64,000 nt of DNA from Deinandra increscens subsp. villosa (GCA_039602395.1 JBCNJP010000284.1:1-64000), one strand, 5' to 3'; shown: positions 21,005 to 34,150, numbered from the stretch's first letter. Translations and numbers: made by a program. Notes: generated from the letters alone by a model not told the origin.

Positions 21005-22017
21005 CCTAGTCCTGAGTGGAGCTCCTTCAAGTAACCCTTGCTGAGTAGATAGCTAATTTCTCTCCTCAGGGCCATGCAATCCTCGGTCTGGTCACCAAAG
21101 TCTTCATGGTAGGCACACCATTTGGACTTGTCCTTCCAAGTAGAAGGTCTATAATTCTTCTTGGGCCATCTTGCTTTGTCTCCAAGATCCTGCATAGCAA
21201 ACACAACACCAAAAATATCAGTAGTAAAGCAATAATCATTAAGGGAAGGATATTCTTCTTCCTCTTCATCCTGGTCCACATTGTTCACTCGACGTTCATC
21301 GGGCCTTGAGTATGGCTTAGATCGTTGTGACCTAGGATGTGAGGACTCTGATTTCCTGTTGGAGCTGTTGAATCCTGGGGAGGATTCACCCTTTCCTAGG
21401 ATTTGCCTGTACTCCTCTAGCCTGATGAAGCGTAGAGCCCTATGACGAACTTCGTCCATCTTGTTGCACGGGTTCATGACCAGGTCTTCATAGAATGGTG
21501 AGTCTTTGCTAAGTCCCATCTTGAAAGCCTGGACTGCGGTCGCCATGTCTATGTTTGGGATTTCCAAGGCTTCTCTGCTAAACCTGCTGACGTAATTCCT
21601 TAGGGTTTCACCTACATTCTGGGTTACCCTATACAAATCACTTGTTAGTTTTTCAAAGCTACGACTGCAAGAGAACTGGTTGTTAAATAAATTGATTAAG
21701 TGTGAAAATGAAGTAATAGAGTAAGGAGGAACATTCAGGAGCCATTTCAAGGCTTCCCCTGTTAGGGTAGACCCGAATCCTTTACACAAGCATGCGTCCT
21801 TAATTTCAGGGGGCATGTAGATAACCTCCATTCTTTCACGGTACTGCGCCACATGTTCTTCAGGGTCTGTCGTGCCGTCATAAGGTTTCATGCTAGGTGT
21901 TTGAAACCTTTTGGGTATCTCCACGTCACAGATTGGTGGAGCAAACCTGGACAATCTATGACTCGCTGGTCCAACTTCAGGGATAGGTTGCACAACTCCT
22001 AGGACACTCGAGATCAT
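20971..22017 (-). pseudogene. Element A gag and start of protease region
   Basis: This 348-codon frame is a Ty3/gypsy Gag. It includes KRFQTPSMKPYDGTTDPEEH, a CKGFGSTLTGEALKWL segment and FSREALEIPNIDMATAVQAF, the Retrotrans_gag fold as found in Tat elements. A Cys/His segment (WCAYHEDFGDQTEDC) and LRREISYLLSKGYLKEL lie near the end. The frame then stops at 20971 without an obvious DTG/DSG protease, and RT begins in another frame. The protease therefore appears deleted or unrecognisable. Confidence 0.85.
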
Positions 22018-22666
22018 CTGCTTAAGCTTTGGATTTCTCGTTCCATTGATGGGCTGATCCCTGGATCCTGCACTGAACTGTTAGTATTAGCATAATGGAC
22101 GAAAGTTTGAGGAGTGTTACCGGCATCCCGGGTTGTATTTGTCCCAGGATTAACGAATGGTTCCCTGATGGTGGACATCCTGGGTAAATCAGCTTGAGTC
22201 ATCGGAGCGGCATAGGATGTTGATCTCCTGTCCAGTGGGGTGACACCTTCATATACCCTGGAATTGCTCCCAGGGGTGCTGAAATTCAGAATTATGGGTC
22301 GAGTGGAGAAGGCTGAAGCGACGTAGCCCTGGGTAGCTCTGACCTTATGCTCGTCAATTGGGCCATGAACTCCTGGTTCACCTTTTGTTGGAGTTCCATG
22401 TGGCGCTCCATCTTACCGAATGTGGCTAGGATATCAGTATTAGATATCAAGACATGGTCATCTGGGATGTTTTCAGTCTCGATCACTTCATGGTTGACTG
22501 TCGGTCCGTCGCTGTGCGTAGCTGAAGTTGAAGTGTTGAACCTTGGAGCCGATGAAGTGACTCCACTTGTCGAAATACTGGTCCTTAGACCCGGTTGGGT
22601 AACTCCAGTTGTTAAAGTAGTTACAGCAGAAACCGAAACATTTGAGGTGTTCATTTGTGTCGACAT
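22014..22666 (-). pseudogene. Element A gag N-terminal leader, broken
   Basis: Two minus frames (22292-22666 from MSTQMNTSNVS, and 22014-22202) give a Ser/Thr-rich N-terminal extension upstream of the gag domain. They end in a stop and a 1-nt shift beside the gag frame at 22017. I recognise no domain. The similar upstream ORF frame starting at 22759 reads through the PBS and is not meaningful. Confidence 0.6.
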
Positions 22667-22741
22667 TTTTTGATAGATTTTGGTAAAAATCAAGTTTGGG
22701 ACAAATCTGAAAAGAGTTTGACAAAAAATTGACACCAATTG

Positions 22742-22761
22742 CCCCATGGTGGGCGCCAAAT
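22742..22761 (-). promoter_or_regulatory. Element A primer-binding site
   Basis: On the minus strand, TTTGGCGCCCACCATGGGGC lies directly after the LTR end (AAAACA). TGGCGCCCACC-type sites adjacent to the LTR are usual in plant Tat elements. I do not assign the tRNA. Confidence 0.7.
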
Positions 22762-23032
22762 TGTTTTGGCTAAAAATTACTTAAGTTGATTTAGCAAGAT
22801 TTGAACCAAATTAGATTGTGAGGTTTAGTGCCTAGGATTAAGATACGAAAACGGTTTGTAAAAATCCTGGGACAACAGCTGAATTCCAGGGAAAACAACC
22901 AAAATCCTAGGTTAATGTGTAGGTTTGATTACGAAATCGATTATAAAATTTAGGGTTATTGGATTTTAATAATATGAATTAAGCTCTATTGGCGGATAAT
23001 AATACGAATTCAGGAATTTCTCTACAATAATA

Positions 23033-26000
23033 TGTGACAACCCGTATTTTCCAGGTATATTTTAATATATTAATTATGTGCAATTAGCTGTAAATCTATG
23101 TGCATTAGGCTAATTAGATGCCTTTACGTGCGAACGTAGACAATCTAGGTCCGACAACAATTACCCGTAATGGAAATCAAATAAAATTCCGTAACAATTC
23201 ACGATGGAATTTTAATAATAAGAAATTCATAAACAATGTTTTGTGAAATCTAAATATAAAATGACTATTTTATATTTTGTAAACTTTTACGTTTTGACAA
23301 ACGTATTTCAAACGCGTCGCTTATTCAAACGACCATTCTAGTCCAACAATACTTTGGTTTTAAATTCTAAAACTAATTCAATTTCAAACCAATTATTTTC
23401 CCTCAAACTATTAATTCCGCCAAACACATTTCGTTATACATTTAAACGAAACCCGTTCATGTCAAGCAAACATTTAATTCAAGTTTGAAGTACATCATTA
23501 GTGCACAACAACATAAACACCAAATCATGACAAGTGACATTCCAATTATCCGTAAACGTCCGAAATAAACAATGTTTATATTGTTACAATCACTCGTTTC
23601 ACGTCAAAAACCCATTTTCATTCCGGACATCGTTTTCGCACAAACGAAGTCTTATTGGACTCGTAGGACCAAACCGGACTCAACCCGACCCGACTCGAGA
23701 CCCGGTTCGGCCCAGAAAGCCCAATGGGCCTACGGCCCAAACTCTTTTCCTTTTTCTTTCCTTCGGCCCATTTCCCTTCCTCGGCCCGCTAGCCCGGCCC
23801 GCCGGCCCACTTTCCTTTCTCTCTTCTCGACTGGGCCGAAGCCCGTCCTCCTTCTCTTTTTCGGTTGGGCCGAAGCCCAACTCTCCTCTCTTTCTTTCCC
23901 GAGTTCGAGACCCACCTCCATTCTTTTCTTTTATTTTTTTTTTCCGGTTTCCCTTTCCCCTCTCCCATTCGGTTCTAACCGAAAAACACAACCATGTCCC
24001 TAACAACTAACCAAATGCTCCTATCACTAGTTGGATCCCATTTCCTATGAACACATGGCTAATTCCCTCATGCCTTCTTGATCCTAAACATCTTTGTAGG
24101 CTAAGTACAAGACCAAACATAAGAACCATTGGTTAATGCCATTGACCACTTACACATAGGAGCATGCTTGTCCCTCATGAGCCACCCTAATCCCTCTTGT
24201 CCCATCCCTCTTGGCCGGCCTATACCCCTCACCATACTCCTAGCATTTCAATTTCCAACCACACAAGTACTTGAGAGCTCAAGACTTTGATTCCACCTTC
24301 TCCTCTCCTCCTTGATTTCGGCTAGGAACCAACCAAAACAACCCCCTTTTTCGGTTCCCATGTAACCGAAACCAACCATCATCACCTAACCATCTTTCTT
24401 TAAACACCTAAGTCCCTCATTTCTCACTTATCACATTCAAGAAACAAACACACACACTTTTCTTTTTCTCTCATCCCTCTCGGCTCACTAAGAACCGCCA
24501 CCGCCACCACCATTTCACCATCAACCATCTTGCTTTCTAGCTTTTACATACCTTCCTTGTTCAAGGTAAATCATTTCTAGCACCAAGAACTCCATTATTC
24601 TTTCATTTCTTTCTTGATTTTCTTCATAAACAAATCTTTCTAACCTTTGTTTTTCTTGTCAAAATCCATGACAAACCCTTTAACTTTCATCACCATTTCT
24701 TTCACATTTCAAGATCAAGGTTGGGTTTGGAGCTAAACTTGGAAGCTAGTTCAACAACCCATTAACGTCATTACCGATCCGGAAAGCTTTAAGTGAGAAA
24801 AACTTACTTTCTTTGGTTATTTTTCTCTAAATCTATCATTTCTTTATGTCACATGTCATGTTCATGAATAAGTCTTGATTTGGTTGTTGTATGACTTGCT
24901 AGCAAACATGAATGTTAGTATGGTTATGTGCTTGTGATGGAAACTAGTTGTGTTAAGAAGATTATTTGACAAAATATATAAATAACCTGTATTTTGTTAA
25001 AAAGAATCACTTTAAATGACCAAGGTTGGAAAATATTGGTTCTTGTATGTTAAATATAGTTTGGAACACTTATCTTGATGAGAAATGGACATACAAAGTG
25101 TTAAAAATCGAAATTTCATGAAAAAGATATAAGTTTATGAAACTGGGCAGAGATGACACACATTCTGCGTGTCATAAATCTGCTGTCATCTGTGAACTAT
25201 ATGAACTAGAACACTGAACAGAGATGACACACATTTCCTGCGTGTCATAAAACTGCTGTCATGCAGAAAAATATACATATTTTTCCAAAACTCCAAACAC
25301 TTGTAATTTGACTTCAAACCAAAACCAAAGTTTACTAAAGGGTGATTTTGGGTCATAAAAGTGTTCACCAAGGATTTAAACATGAAACTTCAAGAAAATA
25401 AAAATATGGGATTTTTAGGACATAAATACCATTTATTTTTATGAGAAATTTAGTTTAAGACTTTTGACAAGTTGTGACCACTTAGGACTTGTAATGTATT
25501 TTTAGGGATGCCAAAGGTGTTTTACTAAACATACTAAATAATTCGAGAAGTCAAACACTTGGAAACAAAATGGTTAAATATCTTGACTACGACGTTTCGA
25601 TAAAAATTGCATTTTATTTTCAATTTGGAATTGGGTCTAGTTCAAAACATGAAACATGTTAGTTTTGACATATAAAAACATTTTATAAAGTTCAAATGGA
25701 GAAAAACATGTTTTATAAACAAACCGGACAAAAACTATAACTTTCGGTTACTCGAAAACGTCGGATTTTACAAGTTAAACTTCCACTAATTAATTTGGCA
25801 ACTCAAAACCCTAATATACATTAAAACAAGTCTACTAACCAATCCTAAGTGATGGGAAAACCTAAAACGTCATAACATCGTCATGACAGTCAAACCGGCG
25901 AAACCGGTTAACTACCGGACGAACCTACGCTTGATTTTACCAAAATATAACTTCGTATATTTGTGGAAACATTTATTCATGTTAAAGGAAGATTATATTT

Positions 26001-27234
26001 ATTAATCGAAAAGTCCAAAACCTTACAAATATTTAATAAATTAAATATTTACGATTTTTCCTAACGTTTAATGAAAAATAACCCATAGTATTCAATATTT
26101 ATTTTTCAAACGAAATCATTATTTATTTATTCAAATAAATAATAAATTCCATCAGCTTCAATGCTATTTATTTGAAAATAAATAAGTCCTAAGATTTCCA
26201 TCACCGTCATTGGGTAATAACCAGTCGAGACTTAACCTTGAACATAGAGTGACGTATTCACTAACTCAAGATAGCCAAACCCTAATACGTCATAACATTA
26301 CTTTGTAGATGTTTGCTAGGCTAAGTTCAACCAAACATACCTGACATCCACCTTCAAACAGGTGAGTCTTCACGGCCCCTTTTTCATTTCTGTTTTCTAA
26401 CTTGGGGGAGAATTCAATGAATGCCTTTTCAACTTCAAACTGTCTGATATTATGATAACTGTACGACGTAATGATTGCATGTTCTTTTCATTTCCCCAAA
26501 TTTGTGTATTCATGTTGATTCATATTATATGCCTAAGTCCCACTATTAATTGGATTCAATTAGTTCATTCGAAACGATAGCTTGTGAATAGATCTATTTG
26601 GGTTGACGACCCTACTCTGACTTGGTCGCTCCAGTCATGACTCCATGGTTATAGTCAAGGGGTACATTTGTTATTCTTGTCATTCGGTGTTCTTGGGGAA
26701 GAACATCAGGAGTGGGTAAACAGTTAGTTTTGAATTCAAGGTTCATGTTTGATCTTTACAACAACAGTGTCAACAAACTAATCTCAAGACAAGCCAACAT
26801 TTCAAACATGTTTTCAAACAGTTCAGTGTCACTAAACCTGTGAACTCACCAACAATTCTGTTGACTCTTTTTATTCTTGAATTCTCAGGTGATTAAAGAC
26901 TGCAACTCCATGTTTTTCTGTTCTGATCCTGCTTGTCATATCATGGTCTGCTTGCTGTGTGTTCATGCATTTCATTTTGGAGATTTAGACGCATTACGCC
27001 TTAGGGTAGTTATGTTTATAAATCTCATGACTTCGTCTTTTGGAAAACTTATCATGTAACCACTACTTATTTCCGCTGCCACGTTTTAGATGTTTAATTT
27101 AAATGTTTGAAACTTACATTTTCAGAAGACAAATGGTTTAATTAAATGTTCATTAGACGCCATCATTCATAACCATGACCATGATGCCAAATCAGTCACA
27201 TGCCCACATTCAGTCATTTTCTCGGGGTGTGACA
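23033..27234 (+). mobile_element. Solo LTR, 4.2 kb, long-LTR gypsy (Tekay-like)
   Basis: It runs from TGTGACAACCCG to CGGGGTGTGACA with a perfect 5-bp TSD TAATA (23028-23032 and 27235-27239). The empty site is confirmed by the paralogous uninterrupted sequence at 27434-27450. No internal region or second LTR is present, so it is a product of LTR-LTR recombination. It contains a GGCCC-rich stretch (23690-23900), a direct repeat at 25147-25262, and the GTGAACTCACCAAC block shared with the other long LTRs. Confidence 0.9.
25147..25262 (+). repeat. Direct repeat within solo LTR
   Basis: Two copies of a segment of about 43 bp (CAGAGATGACACACATT, then GCGTGTCATAAA and CTGCTGTCAT) start about 71 bp apart. 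Each contains ATGACA and its complement TGTCAT, so each can fold. Confidence 0.8.
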
Positions 27235-27270
27235 TAATACGAATTCGTCACTTAGGTGTAAAAAAACGAT

Positions 27271-28185
27271 ACACCGTTAGTTTTTCACTAACGGTGTTAA
27301 TTTTTGCTGACTGGACTGATGACATGTCATGCCACGTGGCATGTTCAACCAATTTTTTAAAGGGTTATTGGATTTTAATAATATGAATTAAGCTCTATTG
27401 GCGGATAATAATACGAATTCAGGAATTTCTCTACAATAATACGAATTCGTCACTTAGGTGTCAAAAATGATACACCGTTAGTTTTTCACTAACGGTGTTA
27501 AGTTTTGCTGACGTGGACTGATGACGTGGCATGTTTAACTAGGTTTTTAAAATGAGGGACTATTTCTGTAATACCTTCAAAAAAGTGGGGTTAATATAAA
27601 AAAAGAATAAAAAACCTAAAAATCTAATCATCGTCTTCCTCATCCTCGCCACCAATCTAGAGTCCTCTGGCCACCACCGACAAACAGGTTATGGTGGTGG
27701 CCAGAGGACGAGTTTGTCGAAGCCAGAGAATGGGGCGGTGGTGGCGGATTCCGGTGGTCACCGACAAACAGGTTATGGGGGTGCCGGCGAACAGGTTATG
27801 GTGGTGGCAAGGATGAGGAAGACGATGATTAGATTTTTAGGTTTTTTTTTCTTTTTTTATATTAACCCCACATTTTTGAAGGTATTACAGAAATAGTCAC
27901 TCATTTTAAAAACCTAGTTAAACATGCCACGTCATCAGTCCACGTCAGCAAAACTTAACACCGTTAGTGAAAAACTAACGGTGTATCATTTTTGACACCT
28001 AAGTGATGAATTCGTATTATTGTAGAGAAATTCCTGAATTCGTATTATTATCCGCCAATAGAGCTTAATTCATATTATTAAAATCCAATAACCCTTTAAA
28101 AAATTGGTTAAACATGCCACGTGGCATGACACGTCATCAGTCCAGTCAGCAAAAATTAACATCGTTAGTGAAAAACTAACGGTGT
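27271..28185. repeat. Four copies of an 11-bp-stem hairpin
   Basis: ACACCGTTAGT and ACTAACGGTGT around a 5-base loop occur at 27271-27297, 27472-27498, 27958-27984 and 28159-28185. The last copy has one stem mismatch. They lie in the tandem units of the fold-back element. Confidence 0.85.
27650..27800. other. GC-rich core of the fold-back element
   Basis: The loop between the arms is rich in GGTGGTGGCC, GGCCACCACC and repeated CGACAAACAGGTTATGG. Its base composition differs sharply from the arms. A 60-codon plus ORF at 27714 crosses it but has no domain. It may be a captured gene scrap or a diverged palindrome centre. Confidence 0.4.
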
Positions 28186-28489
28186 ATCATTTTTTACACC
28201 TAAGTGACGAATTCGTATTATTGTAAGGAAATTCCTGAATTCGTATTATTATCCGCCAATAGAGCTTAATTCATATTATTAAAATCCAATAACCCTAAAA
28301 TTTAGTAACACAAATGAAACCTTGAATGCAAGTAGCAACACCGATAATTTTACTAGGGAAAAGCCCTTAGACCTTAGATGTCTCTAAGGCACCGCCGGCA
28401 TAAAAACCCCGGGTAGTGATAACACACGCTACCAATTTATTGATCACGTAAATGTTTGAGTAGAGTGAGTAAGCAGAGAATAGAATACG

Positions 28490-28989
28490 NNNNNNNNNNN
28501 NNNNNNNNNNNNNNNNNNNNNNNNNNNNNNNNNNNNNNNNNNNNNNNNNNNNNNNNNNNNNNNNNNNNNNNNNNNNNNNNNNNNNNNNNNNNNNNNNNNN
28601 NNNNNNNNNNNNNNNNNNNNNNNNNNNNNNNNNNNNNNNNNNNNNNNNNNNNNNNNNNNNNNNNNNNNNNNNNNNNNNNNNNNNNNNNNNNNNNNNNNNN
28701 NNNNNNNNNNNNNNNNNNNNNNNNNNNNNNNNNNNNNNNNNNNNNNNNNNNNNNNNNNNNNNNNNNNNNNNNNNNNNNNNNNNNNNNNNNNNNNNNNNNN
28801 NNNNNNNNNNNNNNNNNNNNNNNNNNNNNNNNNNNNNNNNNNNNNNNNNNNNNNNNNNNNNNNNNNNNNNNNNNNNNNNNNNNNNNNNNNNNNNNNNNNN
28901 NNNNNNNNNNNNNNNNNNNNNNNNNNNNNNNNNNNNNNNNNNNNNNNNNNNNNNNNNNNNNNNNNNNNNNNNNNNNNNNNNNNNNNNNN
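28490..28989. other. Assembly gap, 500 N
   Basis: Exactly 500 N, so a placeholder of unknown true size. Adjacency of the two flanks is not proven. Confidence 0.99.
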
Positions 28990-31900
28990 TCGGACGTATA
29001 AATACTTCTCAATTGATATTATTATGAGAAAAAAAATCATACAAAACAATTCCGTTTTCATACATTTAGTATGCTCATGAAGTATCAATAGTATGTAAAA
29101 ATATGAAAGGATTTCATATCCATATGTTTGAGAAAATCATGAAACCAGTTTGATTTTATTCCATTCCTTGAAGTGAATGTGAATTTATATTCGTCGGTGT
29201 AATGATCATGTCTAATTGAAGAGATTGTAATGATATTCATGATGATAATGTGATCGACCACCATAGTGGCAAAAGAAGAGAATGGTTATATGAAAATAAA
29301 GTGTGAAGATTAGAAACGTGACATTACACGAATGTTTGAATTAATACATCATTCTCTTGTATTTTAGTCGCTTATTAAATAAGCATGAGTGCAACTAAAG
29401 CATTATACGATCATAAACTAAAAGTTTATAGATCATGATTATTTAATTGGCATGACCGGTTAGACCACACCGAGTCAATGATGATGTGAAACATTTAGAA
29501 GATTTTTCAGATTGATATGAACATGTAATCTTTGCTCTTAAGGGAATTATTTACTGATTAAAATGGGTGTGAATCCATAAGTGCTCTGGAAGTGATAAAG
29601 GATATAATGATCCTAAGTTATGTACCATTTAGTATTTTAAATCGATGCATCGTCTAAATGGTTATCATATTCGCAACTTGAAGGTTGCATGATTTGTGGC
29701 TTAGCTAATGAGATAGCAAGCACACTCTTCCAAATTATCATCTTTATTTTGGTAATATTAATGGTGAATATAATCCCCAAGTTACAAATGATTATTGGAA
29801 TAAGTGTTGAACTTCATGTTGTTTAAGTTTGTACACGAATTGCTTTTGTTGCAGACGGTTACCAAACATCTGCGATTGATTGCAAAGCCAATAATCATGA
29901 GAGCAAAAGTTTATATTTGTATGTAAAGTGCATGTGATTTTAGGTGAAATCACATTAATTCACATCAGACCAATAAGTTATAATACTTCCTCCCCGTTAT
30001 AGTTGATTTATGGTCAATAACCAATATTTCCCATCTTATATTTTTTGTTATGTGATATATATTGAAATTGCTCCACCACGATGCACAAAGAGGGGGCGTC
30101 AAAGGAGGTTAGGAATAAATTTTAGGTATAAATCACTACCAATATTGATAGATTTATTTTTTACCTAGATATATTTTTTCATGAAACAACATTCCCAACA
30201 TTAGGGGGAGATAAAAAGCAGCTGGAAAATAAAATAAGATAGAATGAATTATCTATGTATTATCTTGATCCTTAAACTAAACTTCGTAAACTAGAATTTC
30301 AAATGATAATTCATTTATAAAGATTAGTGTATTAATTACCAGACACATTTACTGACCTTAAAAAGTGACTAAGTCACATATACCAGTTGCTAGTGCTCCA
30401 GTTAAGATTAGTGTCCTAGAAGGACAAATAAAGATTGATAATGAGTCTATGGCACGTACGAATCGTGGTAGACTAGTTGATTCCAAGAATAAAATATCCT
30501 CGGAAATTGGAGCAACTAATGAAGATGGTCAAGTCGAGTTATTGGAATAAGATTCTTTTAAAGATACATTAGACATGATGGTTCCAGAAGAACCTCAGGT
30601 ACCTGAAAATGACGAAGAGATCTCAATAAATTATATCACGTCTAAATATATATGGAATCGAAACGAAATCGACGTCGATAATATTTTGGGTATAATAAGC
30701 GTTAGAAATAATAAATGATGAGGATCAAGAAGTAAGATCTGCCTGTGATGAAAAGTCGAAATGATTGGCCAAAATAGAAAGACGCAATCCAGGCAAAGTG
30801 AAATTCTCTATTATGTTGGATATAAACAGGTCTATTATACAAAATCATGATTCGGAAAATTAAGCAATACAAAGAAAATTGGTGACACAAGGATTTTCAT
30901 AAAGACCTAAGTTTATGAGGAGACATATTCTCCGGTGGTGGATGCAATGAGATTCCAACAGTTCGTTAGTCTGGTAATACAATAGAGAATTGACATGCGT
31001 ATAATGAATATTATGATATCCTAGGTATATGGCTCACTAGATGATGATACATGAAATCTTTTGAGGGTTTAAATGCCATAATAATAATATAGATTAAGTT
31101 CTCGAGAATGTTATGATTGTTGTATACACATTTGGATCCAAATACGTTACGATTCTTTGTATACGTTGAATGCTTAAATATAATCAGAAGTCCATATAAA
31201 CCCCCGAGATAGCTGAATACTTGACGGTATTTGAAATATAATTAATAAATATTCCTCGTGCACCACTAAGCATCACATGATGACATGATATTCCAATAAA
31301 CCATGGATAAGAATGGTATAATGTTATCAATATAAAATTGATTTGTAAAATGATTAAGTTTATGTATCAAAACTCCTTATGAGTGAATGCATATGAATAA
31401 TTGATCAAGATGGAAATTAGTCCATAATGGATTCTAAATGGATTATAAATGCCTTAACCATCTGTATAAATCCTTGAGAATATATTATAAAAGTTTATTA
31501 TGGTATGTGTATGGACTAGTAATAGCTTTCTTAACTTTCAGATTAACACATGATTATCTCGGATACAAAGATATAGGTATCATGTTATGAATGGTCCATA
31601 TGCTAGAAGAACAATCTTGGGTTTTATATTTATTTGGAAACATACTCATCCATCATATATGTTAAAGATTGTTAGATTACATGATACATAACATGATCAT
31701 TTTCGAAGAATGAAAAAAAAATATGGATGTGAAAATATTACAACTATGTGCACTTGTTGCATTACCATATCATTTGATTAAATTTATTTGCATGATATTG
31801 TCGTTGTCCAATGATGAAATGTTGGAACGTGTTAAAAATATTATGCATGTATAAAGGTATATGTTTATATTTTACTAACCTATCGAAACAAGTTTTGTTA

Positions 31901-32437
31901 GTCATTTAGATGCAGGTATTGTTATACATCACCATTTTGGATCTTGTGGTATTTATCTATTACGTATGAGACAGTGAACATGTGGTGGAACTCTATTAAG
32001 AAGAACGATAACCAGAGTTAAGAAATGGTGTCCTCTACCGTTGGAAATCTCGCTTCCTACTCCAGTCAGTTATTGGGTTGGCTTTAAAAACATATTTCTC
32101 AAGCTTTGGAGTTTTACACGAAGATCATATAACATTGGTCGCTTAAGGCGTTGCACATCAAGGGATTAAGAAGCAAATCAACCACTATAAAAGTACCGAG
32201 CACACAACTTAAGGAATTGCACCTCAAGAGATCAAGAAGATCAATGCTACTCACATAAATCATATGCATGTCAAAATGAGGGGGAGACAATACGCGTTGC
32301 ACTCTTTTTCCCTTAGCTATGGTTTTATCCCACTGGGTTTTCCTAGCAAGGTTTTTAATGAGGCAGCATCCCCAAGCGTATTGAAAAATAATATATATAT
32401 TTTCTCTTTCATTATATGGATAGTCAAGGGGGAGTAT
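28990..32437 (+). pseudogene. Decayed Ty1/copia pol (integrase, RT, RNase H region)
   Basis: Copia pol landmarks are recognisable in order but scattered over frames with many stops: a GAG-pre-integrase WHDRLDHTES (about 29448), the integrase end with HIRPISYN (about 29960), FPTLGG (about 30190), KSHIPVASAPVKI (30365), an EEISINYI segment (30618), RNDWPK at the start of RT (about 30750), and an EETYSPVVDAMR-like segment (about 30920). The 3' end has the copia-type CTCTTTTTCCCTTAGC and CCCACTGGGTTTTCCT block (32300-32345) and a PPT (CAAGGGGGAG) at about 32425. The 3' LTR is replaced at 32438 by another LTR. No complete frame remains. Confidence 0.8.
30866..31091 (+). repeat. Source copy of an exact duplication
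   Basis: This part of the decayed copia RT is repeated without visible change at 34625-34850. Flanking sequence differs on both sides. Confidence 0.9.
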
Positions 32438-33843
32438 TGTCACACCCCCAAGTAACCACTAACGGAGTTTATACCGTTAAGGGGTGCGAGCAAACCAGGA
32501 CCACAACCATTAGTTACAAATACTAAACGAATCAGAGTAAGTCCAACTATTTATCATAAAATAAAGTCTCAAAATACGCAGCGGAAAATAGATCGTCTTA
32601 GCACTAACCACGTGCTTTACAAATCAGTGTTTTAAATTCCCAATTAAGTTTAACCAAAAATAAAGTCTTCGTGTGCCATGCCAACCCGCTCCGGATACTC
32701 CTCAACGATCTGCAAAAGTTTAAACCACGCAAGTGTCAACCTAACGGTTGGTGAGTTCACAGTGGGCTTGTCATGCAGTGGCCCGGTCTCATAATTATAA
32801 TCGTGTCAACATATACTTAAGTAATATTTATTTGTGAAAAGCAATGCTCTATAATGTCCAAAATCATAGTAACGTGATCTAGTAAAACTGATGTCCGTAA
32901 CATACGTTATCGGGTATGAACTAGTTTTGTATACAAAAGTGCTCAACCGATATCGCGGGTAGCTAATCCGTTGTTCCATGCACTAAGGAAGTTTGTACCA
33001 AAGCTGACTTAGATTGTAGTGGAAGTGCCATCATGTTTTGCGGACCTACGTCATCGCGGATTTGCCTCCCCCGTGTCCTCTTGGGATCACGGTCAGATAG
33101 GCTGATATTATACCTCCGTGCACTCCCCGTGCCACGGGGCGGAGTTTGTCAAACTCCAGTAGATCTACCCAACATCCCCTCGCTTTACAATTAATGGTAC
33201 AATTTAGTTGAGGACTTTTTCAGTTATAAGGCAATCCTTAGAAATCATGTGATATCATGTGGTTAGACTTTAACCTACACTAGCCATATTAAAACGGTTT
33301 GCTTTGGGTTCTCATGAATCCCGAAAACATTTTCAGTTTCGTTTTAGAAATAGTTGTTTAAGTATTTCACAAGTGTCTCCCATAAGACACTTCAAGTTCA
33401 TCAAGTGGGTGCCGAGCACTCCTAAGTTTTCAAGTTCATCAGAGAGGTGCATAGCACTCATAAGATTGTCAGCATTGTTTTTCATTAAGTTATTCAGTGT
33501 GACCCAAACGGGTTCACGGTAAATGGGTTAGTGACACTCACCTTTGGTTGCACTGCTACGCTTGCTAAGAAATCCGAGTATTGTTTGCTTATCGAAGACC
33601 TAAGAACACGTTTAGGTCTTAAGTATTAGTTTTGTGTCTAAGGTTTAACTTAACGTCACTATGGCCCATAACATAGCACGTTGGGACTACGACACGACAT
33701 ACCGACACACGACACCGATGGTTGATCATAAACAAGGGTTCACATAACACAGAAATCAAAGCATGTTTCATTGTTGTATAATCATGTAGGTCATGGCATA
33801 GCATTCAAGTTAGTTGCACAAGTTTGAGTTTGGTCAGATCATA

Positions 33844-34150
33844 GTTTCGCTAGACAGTGTCGCTACACAGTTTCGCTATGTGCACGGGCAGCATTTTCGC
33901 TAGGGAATACCCGATGACACAGTTTCGCTAGGCTAGTTTCGCCCGAAACTGCTGAGGCAGTTTCGCTAGCCTAGTTTCGCTTGAAACTGGTTTGAACTTT
34001 CGTTCAGGGAATTTTGCTCGGTAGTTTTGTTCGGACAGGTCTGGTTGGTTTACCCGGCGACACTACAGTTTCGCTCCATAGTGTCGCTGGATGAAGATAT
34101 ACATAATTTTGCTAAGTAATTTCGCCCAGAGAACAGTAAAGTTTCGCTGG
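33844..34150 (+). repeat. TTTCGC word array in LTR
   Basis: TTTCGC occurs about ten times in 300 bp, mostly as AGTTTCGCTAG. GTGTCGCT and GCGAAACT-like complements lie among the copies (for example AGTTTCGCCCGAAACT). The spacing is irregular. Confidence 0.8.

Larger units (their letters stand above)
22953..28295. mobile_element. Fold-back Mutator-like element with duplicated TIR unit
   Basis: Without the inserted solo LTR the element is about 1.14 kb. The ends are GGGTTATTGG and CCAATAACCC, and the 9-bp TSD is TAAAATTTA (22944-22952 and 28296-28304), the Mutator length. Each arm is about 480 bp and contains the terminal unit twice in tandem: the second copy starts at 27362 on the left and ends at 28094 on the right. 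The arms are nearly identical by eye. They enclose a GC-rich core of about 150 bp. No transposase is present. Confidence 0.85.
22762..28489 (-). repeat. Element A 5' LTR, interrupted, running into the gap
   Basis: LTR sequence occupies 22762-22952 and 28296-28489, separated by a Mutator-like insertion. Continuity is shown by the 9-bp duplication TAAAATTTA on both sides of the insertion. The outer end is not visible because the 500-N gap begins at 28490. Confidence 0.7.

Noticed and set aside
23534..24010. Pro/Ser/Arg-rich ORFs of 108-158 codons on both strands
   Set aside because: They lie within the solo LTR in a GGCCC-rich, CT-rich stretch; no domain, and overlapping frames on both strands.
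28437..29088. Three ORFs of 180-214 codons across the N gap
   Set aside because: Almost all codons are N; they have no evidential value.
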